Assembly: GCF_900090265.1 (NCBI RefSeq)
Contig: NZ_LT607752.1
Span: forward strand, 2,418,001-2,482,000
From: Micromonospora rifamycinica
Lineage (GTDB): Bacteria; Actinomycetota; Actinomycetes; Mycobacteriales; Micromonosporaceae
Direction: 5' to 3'
Length of the DNA stretch: 64,000 nt
Below the pieces are notes generated by a model that did not search any database, was not told where the DNA came from, and worked only from the letters and a program-made list of their open reading frames with translations. Both the position numbers and the translations under genes were made by a program. This document shows, piece after piece, positions 44,136 to 52,852 of the stretch (position 1 is the first letter of the stretch; every line of letters starts with the position of its first letter).

Positions 44136-47066
44136 GTGCCCAGACCGGAGTGGACACCCCGAACGAGCCGGCTGCGACGCCGGCTCGTTCCCGTATTGGC
44201 GACCACCGCCGTGGTCGCCGCCCTGCTGCCCGGCGGGGGCACCGCCACGGCCGCACCGGGCGGCACCGCGACCCCGGCCCCGGGCCGCTCCGGCTCGTTC
44301 GCCGACGACCGCCACCAGGCCGCCGACGTCGACAACCGCACCGGCACCGTCACCCCCGACGCCCGCCAGCGCGGCCTGGCCCGGGCCGCCGACGTCCCGG
44401 TGCGGTGGAACCGGTTCGGCACCCCGCACGCGCTCGGCCCGGCCCGGCTCGCCACCGGCCTGCCGGCCGACCCGGAGGCCGCCGCCCGGCGCTACCTCAC
44501 CACGCAACGTGACCTGTTCGGGCTGGACGCCGACGCGGTGACCGCGCTGGACCGGGTGCTGGTCCGGCGGATCGGCGACGGAGCGGTGGTCACCCTGCGG
44601 CAACGCTTCGGGGATCTGCCCGCCGGCCACGACGGCCTGGTGACCGTGGCGGTCGCCGACGGCACCGTGCTCTCGGTCAGCTCCTCGCTCTCCCGCGACT
44701 CCTCGGCCCCCGCCCCGGCCACCCGCACCGCCGAGCAGGCGTACGCCGCCGCCCTCGCCGACGCCGGCCTGGACGCCGCCGGGGTGGCCAGCCACCGGGT
44801 GCGCCAGGTCGCCGTGCCCACCCCGGTCGACGGCAACCGGGCCGCGTACGAGGTGACCCTGATCGGCCGGGACGGCGACCATCCGGCCGCCTTCACCACC
44901 TACGTCGACGGGATCAGCGGGGCGGTGCTGGTCCGCGAGGACCTGGTCGACTTCGACTCCGACAACCCGAGCTGGGCGGTCTACCCGGCCACCCCGCCGC
45001 AGGACCTCGCCCCCGGGGAGGACCCCCGGGTCCGCTGGTGCGCCAGCCCCGCACCCGACTGCGTCGCCGCCTTCCGCGACCCGGCGAGCGGGCAGCCCTG
45101 GGACGTCGACCTGGCCACCGGGACGCCCACCGGCACCACCCGGGGCAACTCCGCCAACACGGTGGTCTCCTGGGGGGCCGGCAGCCCCATGGTCAACGCC
45201 CCCGACCGCCCGGACCGGCGGTACGAGTACCCGTTCACCGACCAGTGGCACCAGTCCCGCTGCAACCCGGCGGCGTTCACCTCCGCCCAGCGCAACGACG
45301 CCGACGCCGCCACCGCCAACCTGTTCGCCATGCACAACCGGATGCACGACTGGGCCTGGCACCTCGGCTTCACCGAGGCCACCTGGAACCTCCAGGCGGT
45401 CAACGTCAGCGGCGCCGGCCTCGGCTCCGACGCCGAGCAGGGGCGGGCCCAGCAGGGCGCGCTGAGCGGCAACCGGAACAACGCCAACCAGTCCACCCCG
45501 CGCGACGGGCTGCCGCCGAGCACCAACATGTACCTGTGGCAGCCGCAGGCCGGTGGGCCGTACCCGCCGTGCGTGGACGGTGACTACGACATGACGGTGA
45601 TCGGCCACGAGTACACCCATGCGATCACCAACCGGATGATCGCCGGCCCGGACACCGGGATCGGCGGACACCAGGGCGGGGCGATGGGCGAGTCGTGGAG
45701 CGACCTGCTCGCCGCCGAGTACCTCTACGAGCACGGGCTGCGCGCCCCCGGCGAGACGCCCTTCGTCACCGGCGGTTACGTCACCGGCAACCTGGTCAGC
45801 GGCATCCGCAACTACGACCTGAGCCGCAGCCCGCTCAACTACTCCGACGTCGGCTACAACACCGGCGGCCCGGCGGTGCACGCCGACGGGGAGATCTGGG
45901 GCGCGACCAACTTCCGGATCCGCGCCGCCCTGGTCAAGAAGTACGGCCTGGGCACCCCGACGCGGCAGCTCGACTGCGCCCAGGGCCGGGTGGCCGCCGG
46001 GAACTGCCCGGGCAACCGGCGCTGGGTGCAACTGGTCTTCGACTCGTTCCTGCTCCAGGCGGCCAGCCAGGTCAGCATGCTCGACATGCGGGACAACCTG
46101 CTCACCGCCGACCGGCTGCGCTTCGGCGGGGCCAACCAGGAGCTGATCTGGGCCGAGTTCGCCCGCTCCGGGATGGGCCGGGACGCCGCCACCGTCGGCG
46201 CGGCCGACACCGACCCGACGCCCAGCTTCGCCAGCCCGGCCGGGGGCAACGCCACGCTGACCCTGCGCACCCGGGGCGACAGCACGGACGCCCCGGTCCG
46301 GCTCTACGTCGGCGACTACGAGGCGCGGGCCACCCCGGTCGCCGACACCGACCCGGCCACCCCGCTACCGGCCACCTTCGAGGCCGTCGCCGGGACGTAC
46401 CAGGTGCTGGCGGTCGCCCCGGGCTTCGGCCACCAGCGCCTCGAGGTGGTCGCCAAGGCGGGCCAGCAGGGGTACGTCGACCTGCGGCTCAGCCGCAACC
46501 TGGCGTCCACCGCGTCGGGGGCGACGATCGCCGGTGACGGGGTGAACCTCGACCGGATCGGTGACGACACCGAGGCCACCAACTGGGCGTCGCTGACCGG
46601 GGTCGCCGGCAGGCAGGTCACCGTGACCCTGCCCGGCGGCACGCCGCAGCCGGTGCAACGGGTAAACGTCAGCGCGATGCTCCGCCCGGCGATCACCGGG
46701 GACGCCGACCCCGGTGCGCAGAACGCGCTGAGCGCGCTGCGGTCGTTCGCGGTGTCCACGTGCAACGCGACCACCACGGACTGTGCCGACCCGACCCGCT
46801 GGACCCGGATCTACACCAGCGCCGACGACGCGTTCCCGGGCGGGAAGTACCGGGCCTACAGCCGGGACATCATCCTGCGGTCGTTCCGGGTGTCCAGCAC
46901 CGTCGCCACCCACGTCCGGCTGGAGGTGCTGGCCAGTCAGTGCACCGGCGGGCCGGCGTACGCCGGCGAGCAGGACGACGACCCGGCGACCCGGACCGAC
47001 TGCGCGACCGCCAGCCCGGCGCGTGACCAGGTGCGGATCGCCGAGTTCCAGGTGTTCGGGAAGTGA
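44136..47066 (+). CDS. Secreted M36 (fungalysin-type) zinc metalloprotease
   Basis: 976 residues. Signal peptide RRRLVPVLATTAVVAALLPGGGTATA, then an inhibitory FTP-like propeptide (~90-210: RRYLTTQRDLFGLDADAV and a PepSY-like part). The M36 catalytic domain follows with HEYTH (near residue 490) and downstream GAMGESWSDLLAAEY carrying the third zinc ligand. After ~640 come a beta-rich domain (LTLRTRGDSTDAPVRLYVGDY) and a C-terminal discoidin-like region ending IAEFQVFGK. GTG 44136 follows AAGGAGG. It degrades extracellular protein. A perfect terminator hairpin follows. Confidence 0.88.
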   Translation: MPRPEWTPRTSRLRRRLVPVLATTAVVAALLPGGGTATAAPGGTATPAPGRSGSFADDRHQAADVDNRTGTVTPDARQRGLARAADVPVRWNRFGTPHALGPARLATGLPADPEAAARRYLTTQRDLFGLDADAVTALDRVLVRRIGDGAVVTLRQRFGDLPAGHDGLVTVAVADGTVLSVSSSLSRDSSAPAPATRTAEQAYAAALADAGLDAAGVASHRVRQVAVPTPVDGNRAAYEVTLIGRDGDHPAAFTTYVDGISGAVLVREDLVDFDSDNPSWAVYPATPPQDLAPGEDPRVRWCASPAPDCVAAFRDPASGQPWDVDLATGTPTGTTRGNSANTVVSWGAGSPMVNAPDRPDRRYEYPFTDQWHQSRCNPAAFTSAQRNDADAATANLFAMHNRMHDWAWHLGFTEATWNLQAVNVSGAGLGSDAEQGRAQQGALSGNRNNANQSTPRDGLPPSTNMYLWQPQAGGPYPPCVDGDYDMTVIGHEYTHAITNRMIAGPDTGIGGHQGGAMGESWSDLLAAEYLYEHGLRAPGETPFVTGGYVTGNLVSGIRNYDLSRSPLNYSDVGYNTGGPAVHADGEIWGATNFRIRAALVKKYGLGTPTRQLDCAQGRVAAGNCPGNRRWVQLVFDSFLLQAASQVSMLDMRDNLLTADRLRFGGANQELIWAEFARSGMGRDAATVGAADTDPTPSFASPAGGNATLTLRTRGDSTDAPVRLYVGDYEARATPVADTDPATPLPATFEAVAGTYQVLAVAPGFGHQRLEVVAKAGQQGYVDLRLSRNLASTASGATIAGDGVNLDRIGDDTEATNWASLTGVAGRQVTVTLPGGTPQPVQRVNVSAMLRPAITGDADPGAQNALSALRSFAVSTCNATTTDCADPTRWTRIYTSADDAFPGGKYRAYSRDIILRSFRVSSTVATHVRLEVLASQCTGGPAYAGEQDDDPATRTDCATASPARDQVRIAEFQVFGK

Positions 47067-47070
47067 AACC

Positions 47071-47107
47071 CGCCGGGGCCGGGTGGTGGCGCCACCCGGC
47101 CCCGGCG
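47071..47107. terminator. Bidirectional terminator
   Basis: A 16-bp perfect stem (CGCCGGGGCCGGGTGG / CCACCCGGCCCCGGCG) with loop TGGCG lies between the convergent protease and anchored-protein genes. Confidence 0.85.
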
Positions 47108-47115
47108 GCCCCCGA

Positions 47116-47952
47116 TCACCGTCGGACGGTGGTCCAGCGGACCGGGCGACGGACCGGACGGTCGTCGCCGCCCTCCACCCCGTCGGCCGCGGTCCGGGTG
47201 AGCTGCCGCAACCGCATCAGCAGGCCGACGCCGAGGAAGAGCAGCAGCCCGCCGAGCAGGAAGGCCGCCTGCACCACCCCGAAGCCGCCGCTCTGGTTGG
47301 CCGACCGGTTCGCCGCGGCCGGTGGCGGCACCTCGGCGAGGGCCTCCTCGGTCGGCTCGGCCTCCTCCGTCGGCTCCAGCACCTCCTCGGTCGGCTCCGG
47401 CGACGCGGTGGTCGGCTCGGGTGCCGCCGTGGTGGGCGGTGGCGCGGTGCCGACGACCTGCCGGGTGGCGCTCTGTCGGGCGAGCAGCCGCAGGTTCGGG
47501 TCGTACGCCTCGGCGGCCATGGTGATCCGGCCGCGGGTGACGTCCTCGGCGAAGGCCACCCGGTAGGTGGCGGTCACCGTGCGGTCCGGGCAGAGGGTGC
47601 CCGGGTCGAGCTGCCGGTCGGTCAGCCGGGCCACCGCACCCTCGGTCCGGATCTCCAACGGGAACGACCCGGTCTCCTCCACCCGGTCCATCTTGACCTG
47701 GTCCAGTCGCAGCCCCTGCACCGAGAGCACCATCGACCAGCGGACCTTCACACACCCGCCGTTGCCCTTGCGGGACACCACCGCCGAGACCGTTCGTACC
47801 TGGTCACCGGCGGTGAACTCGTCCGGCAGGCCACTCAGCTCGGTGGCGAAGCGGTCCGCCGCCGAAGCCGGTGCCGGCCCGGCGAGCCCTGTCCCCGTGA
47901 GGCAGGCCAGCACCGCCCCGACCCGTAGCGCGTTCCGCCACACCATCACCAC
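47116..47952 (-). CDS. Secreted, membrane-anchored hypothetical protein
   Basis: 278 residues. Signal peptide VWRNALRVGAVLACLTGTGLAGPAPASA, a beta-rich extracellular domain with two cysteines (GGCVKVRWSMVL and TLCPDRTVTATY), a Glu/Pro/Thr-rich stalk (PEPTEEVLEPTEEAEPTEEA), a membrane helix (VVQAAFLLGGLLLFLGVGLLM, split here) and a short basic tail. There is no LPxTG. The GTG at 47952 was chosen because GGAGG lies 8 nt upstream; ATG 47946 is close by. The function is not recognised; the architecture is that of a cell-surface protein with its tail inside. Confidence 0.72.
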   Translation of the reverse strand: MVMVWRNALRVGAVLACLTGTGLAGPAPASAADRFATELSGLPDEFTAGDQVRTVSAVVSRKGNGGCVKVRWSMVLSVQGLRLDQVKMDRVEETGSFPLEIRTEGAVARLTDRQLDPGTLCPDRTVTATYRVAFAEDVTRGRITMAAEAYDPNLRLLARQSATRQVVGTAPPPTTAAPEPTTASPEPTEEVLEPTEEAEPTEEALAEVPPPAAANRSANQSGGFGVVQAAFLLGGLLLFLGVGLLMRLRQLTRTAADGVEGGDDRPVRRPVRWTTVRR

Positions 47953-48174
47953 CGCCTCGTCCTCCCGTCGGTCTTGTCCACTCGCCACGCTATGAGGAGG
48001 ATGGGGAAGCCGGTAGACGGGCGTGTTCGCGCCGATCGGCAAGTGCGGGGCGGGTTAACACCGACAGTGGTGAACCGGTCACGCCCTCCCCACGACACGC
48101 CGGGAACCGGTGTGGGGAAGCACCCGTCTGCGGGTGGTGCGGGGGTGCCGGCCGGCGACTGACATCCTGGGCGG

Positions 48175-48843
48175 GTGTCCGAACTCTCCGCGGCCTTCGT
48201 CCGGCTGCACGCCCGGCTCACCCCGGTCGCCTTCGTCCCCGAGGTGCGGTTGCACCAGGCCGACGAGCCGATCGGCCTGTGGGAACTGACCGAGGGCGAG
48301 TTCCGCAGCGCCCAGCCGCCGCCGTTCTGGGCGTTCGCCTGGGCCGGCGGGCAGGGGCTGGCCCGCTATGTCAGCGACCATCCGGAGGTGGTCGCCGGCC
48401 GCCGGGTGCTCGACCTCGCGTCCGGCTCCGGCCTGGTCGCCATCGCCGCCGCGAAGGCCGGCGCGGCGGCCGTCCGGGCGGTGGAGATCGACGAGCGGGC
48501 CGTCGCCGCCGTCGCCCTCAACGCCGAGGCCAACGGGGTACGCGTCGACGCCGAGCTGGCCGACGTCCTCGACGCCGACGCCGGGGACGCCGAGGTGCTG
48601 CTCGCCGGGGACGTCTTCTACAGCGAGGCGATGGCCCGGCGGGTGCTGCGTTTCCTGCTGCGGGCCGCCCGGTCCGGTGCCCGGGTGCTGGTCGGCGACC
48701 CGGGCCGGGCGTTCCTGCCCCGGGAACGCTTCCGCGAGCTGGCCGCCTACGACGTGCCGGTGCCGGTGGCGCTGGAGAGCGTACGGGTGAAGCGCACCAC
48801 GGTCTGGGAGCTGGATCCCGCCCCGCCGGGGGCCGCCCGCTAG
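48175..48843 (+). CDS. Class I SAM-dependent methyltransferase (nicotinamide N-methyltransferase-like/protein-lysine type)
   Basis: 222 residues. The N-terminal part (PEVRLHQADEPIGLWELTE, PPFWAFAWAGGQGLARYV) and the SAM motif VLDLASGSGLVAIAAAKAGA with acidic EIDERA match the METTL20/ETFBKMT-like group, which methylates lysines or small amines. VLLAGDVFYSEAMA replaces the catalytic post-motif region. GTG start, close to a weak -10. The gene is followed after 9 bp by a P450, so the two may act in one pathway, but each has its own possible promoter. Confidence 0.8.
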   Translation: MSELSAAFVRLHARLTPVAFVPEVRLHQADEPIGLWELTEGEFRSAQPPPFWAFAWAGGQGLARYVSDHPEVVAGRRVLDLASGSGLVAIAAAKAGAAAVRAVEIDERAVAAVALNAEANGVRVDAELADVLDADAGDAEVLLAGDVFYSEAMARRVLRFLLRAARSGARVLVGDPGRAFLPRERFRELAAYDVPVPVALESVRVKRTTVWELDPAPPGAAR

Positions 48844-48852
48844 CGTGTCCGG

Positions 48853-50025
48853 GTGCTGTTCCGGAGCTGGGAGGCGTCCGACGTCGAACCCTGGCCGGAC
48901 GTGGCCACGGTGGTCGACCGGGTCGGCGGCGCCCACCTGGTGGTGACCCGGCACGCGCTGGTCCGGCAGGTGCTCGCCGACCCGGTGACCTGGCGGCCCG
49001 ACAACGCCCTGGACGCGGTGACCCCGATCCCGGTGGCCGCGTTGCGGGTGCTCACCGGGCACCGGTTCCGGTTGCCGCCGACGCTGGCGAACAACGCCGG
49101 CCCCAGCCATCCGGAGATCCGCTCGATCGTCGCCGAGGCGCTGCACCCGACCCGGGTGGCCGCCCAGCGGCCGTGGCTGACCGCGCTGGTCCGGGAGCGG
49201 ACCGCCGGCATCACCGCCGCCCTGGCCCGTGGGGAACCGGTCGACCTGCACGCCCGGCTCGCCGCCGACCTGCCGCTGCTGGCGCTGGCCCGGCTGGTCG
49301 AACTGCCGGACGCCCCGGTGAGCGCGGTGAAGTCCTTCGCCCGGGCCGCGCTGGAACTGTTCTGGGCACCCCTGGACGCCGACCGCCAGCAGACCCTGGC
49401 CGCCGAGGTGGGCCGGTTCCACGCGGTGCTGCGGGAGTTCGCCGGTGCCGGCGGCGGGTTGGCCGCCCGGCTACGCGCCGCCGGGCACTCCCCGGACGTG
49501 GTGGTCGGGGCGCTGTTCTTCCTGCTGGTCGCCGGCCAGGAGACCACCAGTCAGTTCCTCACCCTGCTGCTGCACCGGCTCACCGGCGAACCCGCGGTAC
49601 GCGCCGGGTTGCGGGCCGGCACCGTCGCCGTCGCCGACGTCGTGGAGGAGGGCCTGCGGCTGGAACCGCCGATCGTCACCTGGCGACGGATGGCCGCCAC
49701 CGACACCACGCTGGGCGGCACACCGGTGCCGGCGGGCAGCTCGGCGCTGCTGTGGCTGGCCCACGCCGGCCGCGACCCCGAGCTGGTGGCCGACCCGGCC
49801 GGGTTCCGCCCCGGGCAGCGCGGGTCGCGCCGGCACCTGGCCTTCGGGGCGGGGGCGCACCGCTGCGTGGGCGCGCAGTTGGCCCGGCTGGAGGCGGCGG
49901 TGGTGGTCACCGAGGCGGCACCGCTGCTGGACGAGGTGACGGTGGTCCGCGCGCCGTGGTGCCCGGACAACCTCACCTTCCGGATGCCGGACGCGTTCGT
50001 GGTGCGCCGCACCCGCCTGCCCTGA
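48853..50025 (+). CDS. Cytochrome P450
   Basis: 390 residues. Class I bacterial P450 features: I-helix AGQETTSQFLTLLLHRLTG, K-helix ExxR (EEGLRLEPP), PERF-like GFRPG and the haem-binding loop LAFGAGAHRCVGAQLARLE with the ligating Cys. The N-terminus is shorter than usual, and starts directly with LFRSWEASDVEPWPDV. The GTG start appears leaderless (TAGCGT five bases upstream, overlapping the methyltransferase stop). No ferredoxin gene is next to it. The 3' end is duplicated downstream. Confidence 0.87.
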   Translation: MLFRSWEASDVEPWPDVATVVDRVGGAHLVVTRHALVRQVLADPVTWRPDNALDAVTPIPVAALRVLTGHRFRLPPTLANNAGPSHPEIRSIVAEALHPTRVAAQRPWLTALVRERTAGITAALARGEPVDLHARLAADLPLLALARLVELPDAPVSAVKSFARAALELFWAPLDADRQQTLAAEVGRFHAVLREFAGAGGGLAARLRAAGHSPDVVVGALFFLLVAGQETTSQFLTLLLHRLTGEPAVRAGLRAGTVAVADVVEEGLRLEPPIVTWRRMAATDTTLGGTPVPAGSSALLWLAHAGRDPELVADPAGFRPGQRGSRRHLAFGAGAHRCVGAQLARLEAAVVVTEAAPLLDEVTVVRAPWCPDNLTFRMPDAFVVRRTRLP

Positions 50026-50080
50026 GCCCCGGCCCGCGTTCCGGACGCGTTCGTGGTGCGCCGCACCCGCCCTGAGCCCC
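49987..50080. repeat. Direct duplication of the P450 3' end (54-bp offset)
   Basis: The stretch that begins CCGGACGCGTTCGTGGTGCG and ends CCTGAGCCCC occurs at 49987 and again at 50041, the second copy lacking three bases. The second copy lies beyond the stop codon. Confidence 0.85.
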
Positions 50081-50274
50081 CGGGCCGTCTTCCCGCCCGA
50101 CGGCGGGTGTCCCGTCGATTGCTCCCCGGTCTGCCGATGTTCGCCAATCGCCCCGCCACCTGCCCGGACAGGCGTAACCGCTGCTCACCCCCGAGGGTTG
50201 AACCCGACGTGACGCCCCGCGCCACACCACCCGGGAGGTCAGCGTGCACCCCAACCCAACCCCCCGTTCCCCCA

Positions 50275-50360
50275 GCCCTCTCCCCTCCCTCCCCTCCCTC
50301 CCCTCCCTCCCCCCTCCACCCCCGCCCCCGCCCCCGCCCCCGCCCCCGCCCCCGCCCTCC
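50275..50360. repeat. C-rich low-complexity tract
   Basis: Units of CCCTCCCTC (about three copies) grade into CCCCCG hexamers (about six copies). The strand opposite is G-run-rich and could form a quadruplex. Confidence 0.8.
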
Positions 50361-50365
50361 CGAGT

Positions 50366-50421
50366 TGATCAAGAGGTTTTAGTCAGATCAAAGATCAACA
50401 GTGGCCTAAACCTCTTGATCA
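50366..50421. repeat. Palindromic TGATCAAGAGGTTT element
   Basis: Arms TGATCAAGAGGTTTTAG and CTAAACCTCTTGATCA pair with one bulged T, around a centre containing GATCAAAGATCAAC. It is AT-rich against its surroundings and lies between two oppositely biased low-complexity tracts. Confidence 0.7.
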
Positions 50422-50423
50422 CC

Positions 50424-50543
50424 GGGGCGAGCCGGGCCGGGGCGAGCCGGGCCGGGGCGAGCCGGGCCGGGGCGAGCCGGGCCGGGGCGAGCCGGGCCGG
50501 GGCGAGTTGGGGCGGGGCGAGCCGGGGCGGGGCGAGTTGGGCG
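50424..50543. repeat. 15-bp G-rich tandem repeat, eight copies
   Basis: Unit GGGGCGAGCCGGGCC; the first five copies are perfect, the last three vary (GAGTTGG). The array ends ~11 bp before the SulP start. Each unit has a G4 run, so quadruplex formation is possible. Confidence 0.9.
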
Positions 50544-50554
50544 GGGGGTGGATC

Positions 50555-52057
50555 GTGGGGGTGGGGGTGAGGTGGTCGGCGGTTCGGGCCGACCTGCCGG
50601 CGTCGCTCGTGGTGTTCCTCGTGGCGTTGCCGCTCTGCGTCGGGATCGCCGTCGCCTCCGGCGTACCGGTCGAACTCGGCCTGGTCACGGGGGTGGTCGG
50701 CGGGCTGGTGGTGGGGCTGATGCCGGGCAGCAGTCTCCAGGTCAGCGGGCCGGCGGCGGGGCTGACCGTGCTGGTCGCCGAGGCGGTGGACCGCTACGGT
50801 CTGGCCGGTCTCGGGACCATCGTGCTGGTCGCCGGTCTGCTCCAGATCGGGCTGGGCCTGCTGCGGCTCGGCCGGTGGTTCCGGGCCATCACGGTGGCCG
50901 TGGTGCACGGCATGCTCACCGGGATCGGTCTGCTGCTGGTCGCCGGCCAGCTCCACGTCCTGGCCGGTGCGGACACGCCGCCGACCGGGATCGCCGGCCT
51001 CACCGGGCTGCCGGCCGTGGTCGGTGCCGTCACCGGCTCCGGTACGGCACGGGTGTCCCTCGCCGTCGGTGCGGCCACGCTCGTACTCATGCTGCTCTGG
51101 GACAGCATGCCGCGCCGGCCGGGCCTGGTCCCCGGGGCGTTGGTCGCCGTGGTCGCCGCGGCCGGGGTGAGCGCCATCCTACGGCTGCCGGTCGACAGGA
51201 TCGAGGTGGCGGGGCTGCTCGCGGCGATCGAGCCGTCGTTCGGGCACTGGACGGCCCTCACCGATCCGGGGCTGCTCGCCACCATCGTCACGTTCGCGCT
51301 GGTCGCCTCGGCGGAGAGTCTGTTCAGCGCGGCGGCGATCGACCGGATGCACGACGGTCCGCGCACCGACTTCGACCGGGAACTCGTCGCCCAGGGAACC
51401 GGCAACACCGTCTGCGGCCTGCTCGGTGCGTTGCCGATGACCGCCGTCATCGTGCGCAGCTCCGCCAACGTGCGGGCCGGCGCGCGGACGAAGGCCTCCC
51501 GGGTGCTGCACGGGGTGTGGCTGCTCCTCTTCGTCGCCGCCGTACCCGGGCTGGTCGGGCTGATCCCGATGCCGGCGCTCGCCGCCGTGCTGGTGCACGC
51601 CGGGTGCAAGCTGCTGCCGTGGCGGGTCCTGCCCGAGCTGTGGCGGGAGCACCGGGGGGAGGCGGTGGTGCTGGTGGTGACCGCCGCCGCGATCCTCGGC
51701 ACCGACCTGTTCACCGGCGTCCTCGTCGGCCTCGGGCTGGCGGTGGCGAAGACCGCCTGGGAGACGTCCCACGTGCGGGTCACCGTCCACGACGACGCCG
51801 ACCCGGTGCACGTGGCGATCAGCGGGAACGCCACCTTCCTGCGGTTGCCCACCATTCTCACCACGCTCGACGGGCTGCCCGACGACCGGAGGGTACGGCT
51901 GGACCTGGCTGGCCTGCGGCACGTCGACCACGCCTGCCGGGCCGCCCTGGACACCTGGATCGAGACACAGAACCGCACCGCCGACGTCGGCGTGCAGGTG
52001 GTCACCCCCCGGCCGGCGCCGGACGACCGGCCGCGACCGGTACCGGCCGCCGACTGA
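50555..52057 (+). CDS. SulP-family anion transporter with STAS domain
   Basis: 500 residues. About ten to twelve membrane segments open with the SulP signature (RADLPASLVVFLVALPLCVGIAVASGVPVELGLVTG, GLMPGSSLQVSGPAAGLTVLV, split here). FDRELVAQGTGNTVCGLLGALPMTAVIVRSSANVRAGA is the family core. A C-terminal STAS domain (~425-490: HVAISGNATFLRLPTILTTL, LDLAGLRHVDHACRAALDTW) lies in the cytoplasm. It could carry bicarbonate or sulfate. GTG 50555 was chosen for the GGGGGGTGG upstream; GTG 50561 and 50567 are also possible. Confidence 0.87.
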   Translation: MGVGVRWSAVRADLPASLVVFLVALPLCVGIAVASGVPVELGLVTGVVGGLVVGLMPGSSLQVSGPAAGLTVLVAEAVDRYGLAGLGTIVLVAGLLQIGLGLLRLGRWFRAITVAVVHGMLTGIGLLLVAGQLHVLAGADTPPTGIAGLTGLPAVVGAVTGSGTARVSLAVGAATLVLMLLWDSMPRRPGLVPGALVAVVAAAGVSAILRLPVDRIEVAGLLAAIEPSFGHWTALTDPGLLATIVTFALVASAESLFSAAAIDRMHDGPRTDFDRELVAQGTGNTVCGLLGALPMTAVIVRSSANVRAGARTKASRVLHGVWLLLFVAAVPGLVGLIPMPALAAVLVHAGCKLLPWRVLPELWREHRGEAVVLVVTAAAILGTDLFTGVLVGLGLAVAKTAWETSHVRVTVHDDADPVHVAISGNATFLRLPTILTTLDGLPDDRRVRLDLAGLRHVDHACRAALDTWIETQNRTADVGVQVVTPRPAPDDRPRPVPAAD

Positions 52058-52086
52058 GGTCGTCCAGCGACGCGGCAGGGGAACGC

Positions 52087-52812
52087 TCAGCCGGCGTCCT
52101 CGGCCCAGGCCCGCCAGTCGTCGAGCACCCCGTGCAGGTCGGGGGTGAGCCAGCCCGGGGCGGACCGGCGGAAGACCCCCGGGTCCATCGCCCCGGCACC
52201 GGTCGGCAACGCGCCGAGCAGGTTCGGCACCAGCTCGGTCAGGTTCGCCCAGTGCACCAGCTGCGGCTCCGCCGGCCAGGCGCCGATCACCACCCCGGCG
52301 GGGACCGCCCGACGTTCCAACGCCTCCATGGTCAGCGCGGTGTGGTTGAGGGTGCCGAGGCCGGCGCGGGCCACCACCACCGCCGGCGCACCCAGCGACA
52401 CGGCCAGGTCGGCGACGGTCCACGCCTCCCCCGACGGCCGCAGCCCCATCGGCACCAGCAGCCCGCCGGCCCCCTCGACGAGCACCAGGTCGTGCTTGTC
52501 GACCTCGGCCCGGATCGCGTCGACGGCGGTGTACAGCTCCAGCGGCTCCAGCCCGGCGACCCGGGCCGCGGCGAGCGGGGCGAGCGGGTCCGGGTAGCTG
52601 GCCAGGGTGCGGCCGGTCAGCGGGGCGGCCAGGCGGGTCACCGCGTCGACGTCGCCGGGATCACCGGTCGCCGTACCCGTCTGGCCCGGTTTGACCACCG
52701 CGACCCGGAGCCCGGCGGCCTGCGCGGCGGCGGTGATCGCCGCCGTCACCACCGTCTTGCCGACCTCGGTGTCGGTCCCGGTGACCAGCACCGCGCCCTT
52801 CCACCCGCTCAC
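52087..52812 (-). CDS. bioD: Dethiobiotin synthetase
   Basis: 241 residues. P-loop VTGTDTEVGKTVVTAAI at the start, VVKPGQTGTA, VEGAGGLLVPMG (the Glu-Gly-Ala-Gly-Gly motif contacting substrate) and VVVARAGLGTLNHTALT. It closes the ureido ring of 7,8-diaminopelargonate using ATP and CO2. GTG 52812 is the likely start, with GGGTGA upstream and 40 bp below the bioF stop. It shares an operon with bioF, in the usual biosynthetic order (bioF first). bioA is not in the window. Confidence 0.9.
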   Translation of the reverse strand: MSGWKGAVLVTGTDTEVGKTVVTAAITAAAQAAGLRVAVVKPGQTGTATGDPGDVDAVTRLAAPLTGRTLASYPDPLAPLAAARVAGLEPLELYTAVDAIRAEVDKHDLVLVEGAGGLLVPMGLRPSGEAWTVADLAVSLGAPAVVVARAGLGTLNHTALTMEALERRAVPAGVVIGAWPAEPQLVHWANLTELVPNLLGALPTGAGAMDPGVFRRSAPGWLTPDLHGVLDDWRAWAEDAG

Positions 52813-52852
52813 GGGGTCACCCGACCCGGTGAGCGCGGGGCGCCGGTCACGC

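Larger units (their letters stand above)
50026..50554. other. Gene-free region with low-complexity and palindromic DNA
   Basis: 529 bp. In order: the duplicated P450 tail, ~190 bp without signal, a C-rich block (50275-50360: ccctccctc and cccccg units), an inverted repeat (50366-50421) and a G-rich 15-bp tandem repeat (50424-50543) ending at the SulP start. No gene is supported, although in-frame readings across the repeats exist. Confidence 0.65.

Noticed and set aside
50424..50543. Tandem array considered as a CRISPR
   Set aside because: Units are contiguous 15-mers without spacers and no cas genes are present.
50244..50570. Open frame across the 15-bp repeats (GASRA repeats)
   Set aside because: The repeat unit is a multiple of three, so any frame stays open; there is no ribosome site or homologous fold.
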